This document shows, piece after piece, positions 1 to 7,516 of a stretch of 17,326 nucleotides of DNA; the first letter of the stretch is position 1; every line of letters begins with the position of its first letter. The notes below the pieces were generated by a model. The model was not told where the DNA came from, ran no database searches, and was given only the letters and a program-made list of their open reading frames with translations. Source of the DNA: Clostridiaceae bacterium (lineage in GTDB: Bacteria > Bacillota_A > Clostridia > Clostridiales > Clostridiaceae); contig JAQSXU010000070.1 of NCBI GenBank assembly GCA_029256485.1, positions 1-17,326 on the forward strand. Direction: 5' to 3'. The position numbers and the translations under genes are program-made.

Positions 1-71
1 ATTGCTTTAAATGGGTATTCCTTTTCATTATTATTGATAACAGTTATTTCATAGTCTTTATATTTTTCCAT
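1..71 (-). CDS. Unidentified protein, N-terminal fragment cut by window edge
   Basis: An ATG at 69-71 on the minus strand opens 23 codons that run off the left edge (MEKYKDYEITVI...). A strong ribosome binding site (AAGGGGG, about 80-86) lies some 8 bases upstream, and an extended -10 box lies further up at 101-109, so this is probably a real gene start. Too little is visible to name a family; the fragment is charged, soluble-looking and has no signal peptide. Confidence 0.55.
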   Translation of the reverse strand, partial: MEKYKDYEITVINNNEKEYPFKA

Positions 72-100
72 AAGCTATACCCCCTTAAATATTTTCTTTC

Positions 101-109
101 ATTATATCA
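101..109 (-). promoter_or_regulatory. Probable extended -10 promoter for the left-edge gene
   Basis: Read leftward the sequence is TGATATAAT: a perfect TATAAT (plus-strand ATTATA at 101-106) preceded by the TG of an extended -10. The -35 region 17 bases upstream is poor (TTTTCA). It lies 30 bases before the ATG of the leftward gene at 71. Confidence 0.45.
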
Positions 110-170
110 TTTTCTGAACAATTTGAAAATTCCATTATTGTAATATATCTTGGAAAATATGTGAAAACTT

Positions 171-482
171 TTTAAAAATATAAGTCTAGGGGCATTCAGA
201 CTATATTGTATATTAAATAGTTACTGTTATGGACACAAGGATACCTGTTTTCCTTCACAGAGAACTCTGGCTGAACAAATGAAAAAATCCATTAGAACTA
301 TTCAAAGGTAGTTAAAGGAGCTAATGAAAAACGACATAGTTAAAATAATGAGAAGAGGATCTACCAGCAATTTATATCAATTATTAAGAAATGCTACAGA
401 TAAAGCCAAAGCATGCAATCCTAGCTTATTTGAAAAGCCCTCAAATAAAAAGGATAACAACAGCCACGGTGATTTGCCGTGA
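171..482 (+). pseudogene. Decayed helix-turn-helix (HTH_36-like) DNA-binding protein
   Basis: The frame whose codons include 309-311 reads as a helix-turn-helix domain: SLGAFRLYCILNSY, then CFPSQRTLAEQMKKSIRTIQR, then an amber TAG at 309-311, then LKELMKNDIVKIMRRGSTSNLY and a tail ending at TGA 480-482. In this family the residue after 'RTIQR' is normally tyrosine (TAC or TAT), so one base change explains the stop. The visible frame begins right after a TGA at 162-164 and has no plausible start codon or ribosome binding site, so the N-terminus is lost as well. The family match is from memory of the pattern 'CFPSQ.TLA..M..S.RTIQRY.KEL' seen in clostridial HTH proteins. The remnant lies between two live genes and gives no hint of its former target. 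Confidence 0.7.
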
Positions 483-488
483 CTGTTG
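458..488 (+). terminator. Hairpin, probable terminator of the HTH remnant
   Basis: Arms 458-469 and 477-488 pair over 12 positions with one C/A mismatch around a 7-base loop. The arms are GC-rich for this sequence (CCACGG/CCGTGA). The downstream tract (TTGCTTTAATAAATT) is only moderately U-rich. It overlaps the 3' end of the pseudogene and insulates the following gene. Confidence 0.5.
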
Positions 489-570
489 GTGTTGCTTTAA
501 TAAATTGTATCTGCTATCATGTAATTTGTAACAAAAATGCAAAAATAAATTATAAAAATGAGGGAATATA

Positions 571-1635
571 ATGAGCGCAGATAACACATTGGATGAGAAA
601 GAGCCTAAACATCAGCGACGTACTCGATATAAAGGCACTTACCCTAAGAATTTTAAAGAGAAATACAAGGAACTTCAACCAGATCAATATGCTGATGATG
701 TGGCAAAGATTATTAAGAAGGGCTGTACCCCTGCCGGTATGCATCTTTCAATTTGCGTTAAAGAAATATTGGAATTCCTACAAATTTCACCAGGACAAAC
801 GGGATTAGATGCAACACTAGGTTATGGTGGCCATACTTTAGAGATGCTTAAATGTTTAGATTCAAAGGGACGTTTGTATGCAATTGATGTAGATCCTATT
901 GAATTACCACGCACCAAAGATCGTTTAGAGCGTTTAGGCTATGGATCAGAAATTTTAGAGATTAAGCAAATGAACTTTTCTAAAATAGATCAAGTCACTT
1001 CCGAATCAGAGCCATTTAATTTTGTACTGGCAGATTTGGGTGTTTCTTCTATGCAAATAGACAATCCTGAACGAGGGTTTACCTTTAAGTTTGAAGGGCC
1101 CTTGGACTTAAGACTTAATCCTAAAATCGGTAAATCTGCAGCAAGCCTTTTAAAAGAAATGACACTATCTGAAATAGAAGATATGTTGATAGAAAATGCT
1201 GACGAGCCTCATTCCGCAGTAATCGCTCGGGCCATTCTTTCCAGCATAAATAAAGGAATTGATATATGCACAACAACGCAACTCCGAAATATCATCAGGG
1301 ATGCTCTGAAATATGTTCCACAAATCAAAGAAGATGAGATTAAAAAATCATGTCAACGCTCCTTTCAAGCGTTGCGAATTGATGTCAATAAAGAGTTTGA
1401 AGTGTTAGATGAATTTTTAGAAAAACTCCCTAATGTCCTAGCGACCGGTGGCCGAGTTGCCATACTTTCATTTCATTCAGGAGAAGATCGTCGCGTTAAA
1501 AAATCTTTTAAACGCTTTTTTCGTGAAGGAGTTTATAGTGAGATAGCCCAGGATCCTATTCGTCCATCAGCAGAAGAATGTCATGTAAATAGTCGTGCAC
1601 ATTCTGCTAAATTGCGTTGGGCAATCAAAGCATAA
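571..1635 (+). CDS. rsmH: RsmH-type 16S rRNA C1402 N4-methyltransferase, extended paralogue
   Basis: RsmH (MraW) uses S-adenosylmethionine to N4-methylate C1402 in the 16S rRNA decoding centre. At 354 residues this copy is longer than the usual 310-315; the excess is a basic N-terminal extension of about 50 residues. Recognisable motifs are the SAM loop DATLGYGGHT (80-89), AIDVDP (104-109), ADLGVSSMQID (154-164), RGFTF (168-172), GPLDLRL (176-182), FQALRIDVN (265-273) and SFHSGEDR (300-307, normally SFHSLEDR). The usual 'HxPVL' segment is HLSICV (58-63). ATG 571 is preceded by GAGGGA at about 560. It stands alone rather than beside ftsL and murein genes as the standard mraW does. Of its 22 arginines, 20 use CGN codons, unlike AGA-rich neighbours, suggesting transfer. 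It probably retains methyltransferase activity; whether the substrate is still C1402 is inference. Confidence 0.85.
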   Translation: MSADNTLDEKEPKHQRRTRYKGTYPKNFKEKYKELQPDQYADDVAKIIKKGCTPAGMHLSICVKEILEFLQISPGQTGLDATLGYGGHTLEMLKCLDSKGRLYAIDVDPIELPRTKDRLERLGYGSEILEIKQMNFSKIDQVTSESEPFNFVLADLGVSSMQIDNPERGFTFKFEGPLDLRLNPKIGKSAASLLKEMTLSEIEDMLIENADEPHSAVIARAILSSINKGIDICTTTQLRNIIRDALKYVPQIKEDEIKKSCQRSFQALRIDVNKEFEVLDEFLEKLPNVLATGGRVAILSFHSGEDRRVKKSFKRFFREGVYSEIAQDPIRPSAEECHVNSRAHSAKLRWAIKA

Positions 1636-1645
1636 TTTGTAATAC

Positions 1646-1674
1646 TTGAAAAAACATAACTAGCTTGTTATACT
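1646..1674 (+). promoter_or_regulatory. Promoter of the marR gene with embedded inverted repeat
   Basis: TTGAAA (1646-1651), a 17-base spacer and TATACT (1669-1674) form a good vegetative promoter 36 bases before the marR ATG. The inverted repeat ATAAC-N6-GTTAT (1656-1671) covers the spacer and the -10 box, where a MarR dimer would repress by autoregulation. The operator role is inferred from position and symmetry. Confidence 0.65.
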
Positions 1675-1709
1675 AATATTAATTATGGCAATTACTTGGA
1701 GGGAATTTT

Positions 1710-2150
1710 ATGTTTGAATCCTATGATGAAAATATTGGCAATTTTACAAGTTTAGTTAATAAAAAAATGGTTTATTTCTTAAATTCACAATTAGGAGTTT
1801 TTGATATAACTGCTGAACAATGGCAAGTATTGCTTACGCTTTCTAAACATAATAAGATAAATCAAAAAGTCCTGTCACAAACAGTAAATAAAGACCAGCC
1901 TACATTAACAAGAATGCTTGATATATTAGAAAGAAAAGCCCTTGTTGAAAGACATATGAGTAAAGAAGACAGACGTTCATTCTCTATTCACATAACAGAA
2001 AAAGGACTGGATTTAACGGAAAAACTTACACCATACATAGAAGATATATTCAGAAAAATTCTAAATGGTATTTCTGAAAAGGACTTACAAATTTATCTAG
2101 ATGTTCTTAATAAGATAGATGATAATATAACCAATTTAAATCACCTATAA
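1710..2150 (+). CDS. MarR-family transcriptional regulator
   Basis: A 146-residue dimeric winged-helix repressor, normal length for the family. The DNA-binding core runs from roughly residue 30 to 100: ITAEQWQVLLTL, the recognition region NKDQPTLTRMLDILERKALV and the wing ERHMSKEDRRSFSIHITEKG. The flanking helices at both ends would form the dimer interface. GGAGGG lies 6-7 bases before ATG 1710. The next gene in the same direction is a DHA2 drug exporter, a classic MarR target, and both promoters carry similar sequence. A terminator separates the two genes, so they are separate units probably linked by regulation. The ligand is unknown. Confidence 0.9.
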   Translation: MFESYDENIGNFTSLVNKKMVYFLNSQLGVFDITAEQWQVLLTLSKHNKINQKVLSQTVNKDQPTLTRMLDILERKALVERHMSKEDRRSFSIHITEKGLDLTEKLTPYIEDIFRKILNGISEKDLQIYLDVLNKIDDNITNLNHL

Positions 2151-2205
2151 ATTAACATAACTTACATAAATCAAATTCAATTCAATAATTTTTTCCAACA
2201 TATAT

Positions 2206-2244
2206 AAAAAATGTGATTAACACAAAATGTTAGTCACATTTTTT
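2206..2244 (+). terminator. Intrinsic terminator after marR
   Basis: AAAAAATGTGA-T-TAAC (2206-2221) pairs with GTTA-G-TCACATTTTTT (2229-2244), with one T/G wobble, around a 7-base loop. The 3' arm ends in a U-tract. It lies 56 bases after the marR stop codon. Confidence 0.85.
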
Positions 2245-2294
2245 ATATTTCTCCCAAAAACCACTTAATTGCATAATGCTTACAATAAAGCTAT

Positions 2295-2323
2295 TTGACA
2301 GAAATATATAATAAGCGTATTAT
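2295..2323 (+). promoter_or_regulatory. Promoter of the DHA2 exporter with candidate MarR operator
   Basis: A perfect TTGACA (2295-2300), a 17-base spacer and TATTAT (2318-2323). The inverted repeat TAAGC-N9-GCTTA (2312-2330) overlaps the -10 box. The words TAGCTT (2324-2329) and TTATACTAAT (2341-2350) also occur in the marR promoter (1661-1666 and 1668-1677), suggesting control by the same repressor. Promoter assignment is strong; the operator is inferred. Confidence 0.7.
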
Positions 2324-2406
2324 TAGCTTAACAATTATTTTTATACTAATTATTTGTATATCACGGAACATACAACAAAATAACATTTTCATGGAGGTTG
2401 ATAGAA

Positions 2407-3861
2407 ATGGAACAAGAATTAGAACAAGTTATCTTTGAAGACGATGAAGTAAAGGATGAATTAAAAGTAGTACTGATTACTACAGCACTTATACTAGCCG
2501 GTTTTTTATGTATGCTGAATGAAACAGTATTAAATATGGCTCTAAAAAATTTAATGGAGCAATTTAGTATATCTGCAAACACTGTTCAATGGTTAAGTAC
2601 AGGCTATATGCTTATCATGGGTATTTCAATCCCAATTTCAGCTTTTCTTACTAAAACTTTTACAACAAGGCAATTATTTTTAGCTTCTGTTATTATATTT
2701 ATGATTGGAACAATCATATCTGGCAGTGCTCCTGTTTTTTCTATTTTACTAATAGGGCGATTAATTCAAGCTGTAGGAACCGGGGTATTAATTCCAAATA
2801 TAGTAAATACATTGTTAATTATTAATCCCGTAGAAAAACGTGGTAAAGCATTAGGTATATTTAATCTTGTAATGTTTTGCGCACCAGCCATTGGCCCAAC
2901 TCTTTCTGGTTTAGTTATACAATCATTCAGTTGGAGATGGTTATTTTTCAGCATAGTCCCTTTTACTATCATTGCGCTAATAATTGGATACGTATATATA
3001 AAAAATGTAACTGAATTATCAAAACCACATCTTGATATCTTATCTATTTTATTATCTACCATTGGTTTTGGAGGATTTATATATGGTGTTAACAATATTG
3101 GTGGTTCTGCAGCTGCAATGACTATCCCAATAATTGCTGGATGTGCTGCACTATTTGCATTTGTATTTCGTCAAATACATTTGGAGGAGCCTATGTTAGA
3201 CATGCACCCTTTTAAATATCCTATGTTCACAATTGGGACTATACTTATGATTATTATGCATATGGTTAACTTTGCAACCATGCTTATTTTACCAATGTTT
3301 CTGGAAGGAGCTTTGGGATTAACTGCTTTTACTGCTGGACTTATTATGTTACCTGGTGGAGCTATTAATGGTATAATATCACCTATTTCAGGACATCTTT
3401 ATGATAAGTTTGGGGCTAAAGTATTAATTCTTCCTGGATTTGCAATTTCAGCCCTTGCATTTTATATTTTTTCATATACAATATCTCTTGAAATAACAAT
3501 TCCATTAATTATTACTTTACATTGTTTGTCATTATTTGCTGTAGGAATGATAAATACACCAAATCAAACAAATTGCTTGAATCAATTATCACTTGAAGAT
3601 GCACCTCATGGTACGGCCATAACTAATACACTGCAGCAAATAGCTGGAGCCTTTGGAACGGCTTTGTTTGTTGCTATTATGTCTTCAGGTCAAAAAAGCT
3701 ATTTAGCATCCATAGGTAATGCTAATGCTTCAAACCCACAGGCTTTATCTTTAGTTTATGGTGTGCATAAGGTTTTTGTAATTCAAGTATTCATTGTGGT
3801 TGCTGCTGTAATTTTATCGTTATTTTTAAAACAGAATACTTATCAACACGAAAGCCACTAA
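2407..3861 (+). CDS. DHA2-family multidrug efflux transporter (MFS, 14 TM)
   Basis: A 484-residue inner-membrane drug:proton antiporter of the major facilitator superfamily, DHA2/EmrB-LmrB type, of usual length. After an acidic cytoplasmic N-terminus of about 20 residues come many hydrophobic helices. Family landmarks are LNETVLNMAL near TM1, QWLSTGYML in TM2, FTTRQLFLAS in the TM2-TM3 loop (motif A region), GRLIQAVGTG in TM4, and motif C (APAIGPTLSG) in TM5. A TTG nine bases upstream (2398) directly abuts the GGAGG at 2393-2397, so ATG 2407, 9 bases from that site, is the real start. The MarR gene just upstream is the probable regulator. Likely exports toxic compounds or antibiotics; substrates cannot be read from the sequence. 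Confidence 0.88.
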   Translation: MEQELEQVIFEDDEVKDELKVVLITTALILAGFLCMLNETVLNMALKNLMEQFSISANTVQWLSTGYMLIMGISIPISAFLTKTFTTRQLFLASVIIFMIGTIISGSAPVFSILLIGRLIQAVGTGVLIPNIVNTLLIINPVEKRGKALGIFNLVMFCAPAIGPTLSGLVIQSFSWRWLFFSIVPFTIIALIIGYVYIKNVTELSKPHLDILSILLSTIGFGGFIYGVNNIGGSAAAMTIPIIAGCAALFAFVFRQIHLEEPMLDMHPFKYPMFTIGTILMIIMHMVNFATMLILPMFLEGALGLTAFTAGLIMLPGGAINGIISPISGHLYDKFGAKVLILPGFAISALAFYIFSYTISLEITIPLIITLHCLSLFAVGMINTPNQTNCLNQLSLEDAPHGTAITNTLQQIAGAFGTALFVAIMSSGQKSYLASIGNANASNPQALSLVYGVHKVFVIQVFIVVAAVILSLFLKQNTYQHESH

Positions 3862-3879
3862 AACACATTAATTCCATAA

Positions 3880-3916
3880 AAATAGCAGCTTCTAAAATAA
3901 TTAGAAGCTGCTATTT
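3880..3916. terminator. Bidirectional terminator between convergent units
   Basis: A perfect 15-bp stem (AAATAGCAGCTTCTA at 3880-3894 with its complement at 3902-3916) and a 7-base loop. It lies 18 bases after the exporter stop and 21 bases past the larB stop. Read leftward it ends in TTTTT, so it is the stronger terminator for the lar operon, but it can serve both strands. Confidence 0.88.
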
Positions 3917-3937
3917 AACCATTTAACCATAATTCAA

Positions 3938-4684
3938 TTATAACTTATTAATTATACTAGCATTATACGCTGCACCAAATCCATTATCTATATTTACCAC
4001 ACTTACTCCGCTGGCACAACTATTCAGCATTGATAGCAATGCAGAAATACCTCCAAAGTTAGCTCCATAGCCAACACTTGTTGGAACTGCTATGACAGGT
4101 TTGTCCACAAGGCCGCCTACAACGCTAGCCAAGGCTCCTTCCATGCCTGCAACTACTATAACAACTTTTGCCCCTCTAATAACATCCAATCTTGCAAAAA
4201 GTCTATGTATACCAGCAACCCCTACATCAATTACTTTTTCAACTCTATTTCCTAGTATTTTAGCAGTTTCATAGGCTTCTTCTACTACTGGCAAATCGGA
4301 AGTACCCGCTGCAACAATAGCTATATAACTATCTGTAACAACTTGTTCTTTTTTTCTAATAGTTATGGTTTTTCCAAGCTTATTGTATTCTGCGTCCATG
4401 CATATTTCCTTTACTGCATAATACATTTCTTCATTTGCTCTAGTTCCCAATATATTATTATTTTTTGTAACCATGTATTTAACAATATCTCTAACCTGAT
4501 GTACTGTCTTTCCAGCACAATATATTACTTCCGGATAACCAACTCTGATTTCTCTTTGATTATCTATTTTAGCAAAGCCTAAATCTTTAAAAGGTAAATC
4601 TTCTAATTTTTCAACAGCTTCTTCTAAGTTTACTTTATTGTTCTTAACACCTTCCAATAAAGTTTTAATTTCTTCTTTATTCAC
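3938..4684 (-). CDS. larB: LarB, pyridinium-3,5-biscarboxylate mononucleotide synthase
   Basis: LarB carboxylates the nicotinate ring of NaAD and releases AMP, giving pyridinium-3,5-biscarboxylic acid mononucleotide, the first step to the nickel-pincer nucleotide cofactor. The 248 residues match the family length (about 246 in Lactobacillus plantarum). The C-terminal half is the PurE-like domain: IVAAGTSDLPVVEEAY, VVIVVAGMEGALASVVGGL and the glycine-rich segment GYGANFGG. The start is GTG at 4682-4684, set by GGGAGGA 8-9 bases upstream; no ATG fits better. It follows larE by 21 bases and is the last gene before the terminator at 3880-3916. The order larC-larE-larB behind a nickel importer supports the assignment. 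Confidence 0.93.
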   Translation of the reverse strand: MNKEEIKTLLEGVKNNKVNLEEAVEKLEDLPFKDLGFAKIDNQREIRVGYPEVIYCAGKTVHQVRDIVKYMVTKNNNILGTRANEEMYYAVKEICMDAEYNKLGKTITIRKKEQVVTDSYIAIVAAGTSDLPVVEEAYETAKILGNRVEKVIDVGVAGIHRLFARLDVIRGAKVVIVVAGMEGALASVVGGLVDKPVIAVPTSVGYGANFGGISALLSMLNSCASGVSVVNIDNGFGAAYNASIINKL

Positions 4685-4705
4685 TAGCGTATCCTCCCAG
4701 GATTC

Positions 4706-5518
4706 CTATTTACTACTTTTTACCATAGTCTCATTGAAACTCCCTACTCTATATCCTTGTAAATCTAATGTTACATATTTAAAACCGCATTGTTTTATGT
4801 TTTCAGCAATGGTGTCTAACAGCTCCTCATGAAATAATTTATTTCTGTCCTGTCTAGCTACTTCAACTCTTGCCAAATCACCATGACATCTTACTCTAAC
4901 AGCTCTAAATCCTATGCTCATCATGTATTTCTCTGCATTTTCTATTTTCACAAAATCTTCTTCTTTTAATTCATTTCCATAAGGTATTCTTGTCAAAAGG
5001 CAGGCATATGGCGGCTTATCCCAGGTTTTAAGTCCTAATTCCTTAGAAAAAGCTCTTATTTCTGCTTTAGTTATTTTACATTGTAAAAGAGGGCTTTTTA
5101 CTTTCAGTTCCTTTAATGCTCTAAGTCCTGGTCTGTAATCATTTATATCATCATAGTTTGTTCCATCAATTACACATTCATATCCCTGCTTTTCAGCTAA
5201 ATCCAGTATCATGGTAAATACAGCTGTCTTACAAAGATAGCATCTGTCTTCAGGGTTATATCTAATTGAATCAATAATTGGTGCTTTTATAATTTCATGC
5301 TCCACTCCTAACTCTTTAACCAGCTCCTCAGCTTCTGCTATTTCCCACTTTGGTATATATGGCGATAGAATTGTCACTGCTTTAAAATTTTCTCCCAGAG
5401 CTTCTTTTCCTGCTTTAAGTAAAAAAGTACTATCCACTCCCCCTGAAAATGCTAAAACCACTTTTCCTAAACCTTTCAGATATTTTATTAATTCATTATA
5501 CTTTTCATTGTTTATCAT
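4706..5518 (-). CDS. larE: LarE, ATP-dependent pyridinium sulfurtransferase (three-cysteine type)
   Basis: LarE adenylates the two carboxylates of the LarB product and converts them to thiocarboxylates. The N-terminal PP-loop ATP-pyrophosphatase motif SGGVDS is at residues 25-30. ATG 5518 is used because AGGCGG lies about 8 bases upstream; a GTG six codons earlier (5536) has no clear ribosome binding site. From this start the protein has 270 residues, normal for the family. Cysteines are seen at 93 and 96 (RCYLCKTAVF) and at 173 (KPPYACLLTRIPYG). The last matches the position of the sulfur-donating Cys176 of L. plantarum LarE. The additional CxxC fits the homologues that hold a [4Fe-4S] cluster on three cysteines and may act catalytically rather than sacrificially; that reading is inference. 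It lies 26 bases after larC and 21 before larB. Confidence 0.92.
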   Translation of the reverse strand: MINNEKYNELIKYLKGLGKVVLAFSGGVDSTFLLKAGKEALGENFKAVTILSPYIPKWEIAEAEELVKELGVEHEIIKAPIIDSIRYNPEDRCYLCKTAVFTMILDLAEKQGYECVIDGTNYDDINDYRPGLRALKELKVKSPLLQCKITKAEIRAFSKELGLKTWDKPPYACLLTRIPYGNELKEEDFVKIENAEKYMMSIGFRAVRVRCHGDLARVEVARQDRNKLFHEELLDTIAENIKQCGFKYVTLDLQGYRVGSFNETMVKSSK

Positions 5519-5544
5519 ATATTTTCCGCCTCTCACCTATAAAA

Positions 5545-6738
5545 TTAAATTAGATCCTGTTTATAAACAGCTTTATATATGCTGTCAATTGGTATATTCT
5601 TTTCTTTTGCTATAGCTTTGCATTCCTCATATTCCGGCTTATATTTCACTAACTTTCCTTTATAATAGGATTTTTTCACAGTTATATCTCCATACTCTGT
5701 TGTCACTTTTGAAAAATCTCTTTTCAGCATTATTTTATCAACACTATATTTTCTAACACCCAGTGAAGTTGTTTCTTCAAAAATAATATCTAAAACAGCT
5801 TTTTCATTTTTTTCACCAACCAATACACTTAACTTTATTCCCGGTCTTCCCTTTTTCATATATATAGGTGTTTTAAATACATCCATAGCTCCTGCTTCAA
5901 AAAGTTTTTCTTCTACATATCCATAAAGTTCTGGATTCATATCATCTATATTGGTTTCAAGTATATACTGCTCTCCTTTTTTTTCTGAGCTTTCCTTTTC
6001 CCCTAAATATATTCTTAACACATTTGGAATTTCTAAATCTCTGTGGCCTATCCCATAGGCTGTGTTTTTAATTGAAAAATCAACTTTATCAGTAAATTCC
6101 TCCACGTTTGATGCTAATATGGCAGCCCCAGTAGGAGTGGTGGTTTCAAACTGTACTATTCCAGAATTTATAGGAATATTCTTTAATATCTCCACTGTTG
6201 CAGGGGCAGGTACAGGCATAATACCGTGAGCACATTTAACAAATCCCCCTCCGACCTGAACATGGGATGCCATAATTTTATCAACATTTAAATAATCTAA
6301 ACAAATAGCTGCTCCCACTATATCTATAATAGAATCAACTGCTCCCACCTCATGAAAGTGTACTTCATATAAAGTTTTTCCATGAACCTTTGCCTCTGCT
6401 TCTGCAACCTTCATAAACATATCTAAACTAAGTTTTTTAACTTTATCACTTAAATCACTTGAATTTATTATTTCCTCTATATCCTTCAGGTTTCTGTGAT
6501 GATGATGGTGATCATGTTCGCCATGGCTGTGTTCATGTTCATGTAATATAACGTCTACCCTAGTTCCTGTTATTCCCAGCTTCTCAGAGGTATCAATTAT
6601 TAGTTTATATTCAGAATTTAAGTTAATTTTTGAAAGCTGCTGCAGTAAATATTCTTTAGGAGCTCCTAAATCTATTAATGCTGCTAAATTCATATCACCG
6701 CTTATTCCACAGAAACAATCATAATATAAAATCTTCAT
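5545..6738 (-). CDS. larC: LarC, CTP-dependent nickel insertase (single fused ORF)
   Basis: LarC inserts Ni into the bisthiocarboxylate mononucleotide, forming the C-Ni and S-Ni bonds of the pincer cofactor at the expense of CTP. The 397-residue protein opens with the family signature YYDCFCGISGDM (5-16). It has a histidine-rich nickel loop at 66-81 (HEHEHSHGEHDHHHHH), then EVHFHEVGAVDSI, and the C-terminal DUF111 part (ETNIDDMNPELYGYV). In L. plantarum the gene is split as larC1/larC2 and joined by programmed frameshifting; here it is one continuous frame. ATG 6738 is preferred because AAGGAG lies 8 bases upstream; a GTG at 6747 overlaps that site. It follows cbiO by 40 bases and leads larE and larB. 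Confidence 0.95.
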   Translation of the reverse strand: MKILYYDCFCGISGDMNLAALIDLGAPKEYLLQQLSKINLNSEYKLIIDTSEKLGITGTRVDVILHEHEHSHGEHDHHHHHRNLKDIEEIINSSDLSDKVKKLSLDMFMKVAEAEAKVHGKTLYEVHFHEVGAVDSIIDIVGAAICLDYLNVDKIMASHVQVGGGFVKCAHGIMPVPAPATVEILKNIPINSGIVQFETTTPTGAAILASNVEEFTDKVDFSIKNTAYGIGHRDLEIPNVLRIYLGEKESSEKKGEQYILETNIDDMNPELYGYVEEKLFEAGAMDVFKTPIYMKKGRPGIKLSVLVGEKNEKAVLDIIFEETTSLGVRKYSVDKIMLKRDFSKVTTEYGDITVKKSYYKGKLVKYKPEYEECKAIAKEKNIPIDSIYKAVYKQDLI

Positions 6739-6778
6739 GTTTACCACTCCTTCACATCCTTTGAATTTTACTGCTAAT

Positions 6779-7504
6779 TTATATAATGTTATATTTTCTT
6801 AAAAAATCTTTATCATTTATAATATTTTCATACTTATCGTCTCTTATTATTTTATGATCTTCTGAAAATACAATGGCTCTATTAAAAACACCTTCTATAT
6901 ATCCAAAATCATGAGTTGCACAAATTATAGTTTTACCGCTATTATTTAGGGCTATTAATAGTTCTTTTAAAAAGTTTTTTCCTTTTGGATCTATTCCACT
7001 CATTGGCTCGTCCAAAGTTATTACTTCTGGATTCATTGCTAAAACGCTGGCAATTGCAACTCTCTTCTTTTCTCCTCCGCTTAAATTATATGGATATTCA
7101 TCTTTTAACTTATCTATATTAAGAAGATTAAGACAGTCACTTACTCTTTTATTTACTTCTTCCTCTGGCAGTTCCATTTGCATAAGTCCAAATGCCGCTT
7201 CTTCAAAGACAGTGGGGCAAAATAACTGGGCATCAGAATTTTGAAATATAAATCCCATTCTTTTATGAAACAGTTTTAAGTACCTGGTATCCTTTAAAGT
7301 ATGCTCATTTATTTCAGTATTATCAAATATATACTTGCCCTTGTTTGAAAAAATAATGGCATTTAATAATTTTAAAAAGGTTGACTTTCCGCTTCCATTG
7401 GGGCCAATAACCGCTATAGATTCCCCTTCTTCTATATTGACATTTACATTATCAAGAGCTGTTTTATTCTTGTATGTAAATGAAATATTCTCTAATTTTA
7501 TCAT
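6779..7504 (-). CDS. cbiO: CbiO-type ECF transporter ATPase, nickel/cobalt uptake
   Basis: Cytoplasmic ATPase that powers the ECF-type importer encoded with cbiM and cbiQ. All ABC motifs are intact: Walker A GPNGSGKS (about 34-41), Q-loop FIFQNSDAQLF, signature LSGGEKKR, Walker B VITLDEP and the switch histidine in ATHDF. The 241 residues are normal for a single ECF ATPase. AGGAG lies 8 bases before ATG 7504. It starts 12 bases after the cbiQ stop and larC follows 40 bases downstream, which points to nickel as the substrate. Cobalt cannot be excluded from the ATPase alone. Confidence 0.92.
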   Translation of the reverse strand: MIKLENISFTYKNKTALDNVNVNIEEGESIAVIGPNGSGKSTFLKLLNAIIFSNKGKYIFDNTEINEHTLKDTRYLKLFHKRMGFIFQNSDAQLFCPTVFEEAAFGLMQMELPEEEVNKRVSDCLNLLNIDKLKDEYPYNLSGGEKKRVAIASVLAMNPEVITLDEPMSGIDPKGKNFLKELLIALNNSGKTIICATHDFGYIEGVFNRAIVFSEDHKIIRDDKYENIINDKDFLRKYNII

Positions 7505-7516
7505 TAATAATTCTCC

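Noticed and set aside
229..282. Short ORF MDTRIPVFLHRELWLNK on the plus strand
   Set aside because: It lies in another frame of the helix-turn-helix remnant and has no ribosome binding site.
510..560. A sigma-A promoter for rsmH (TTGTAA with TTATAA, 18-base spacing)
   Set aside because: The region is so AT-rich that weak matches are expected by chance; no convincing box pair.
2398..2400. TTG as the start of the DHA2 exporter
   Set aside because: It directly abuts the GGAGG site; ATG 2407 has correct spacing.
5519..5536. GTG 5536 as the larE start
   Set aside because: No ribosome binding site before it, and the segment GAGAGGCGG it would encode is itself the site for ATG 5518.
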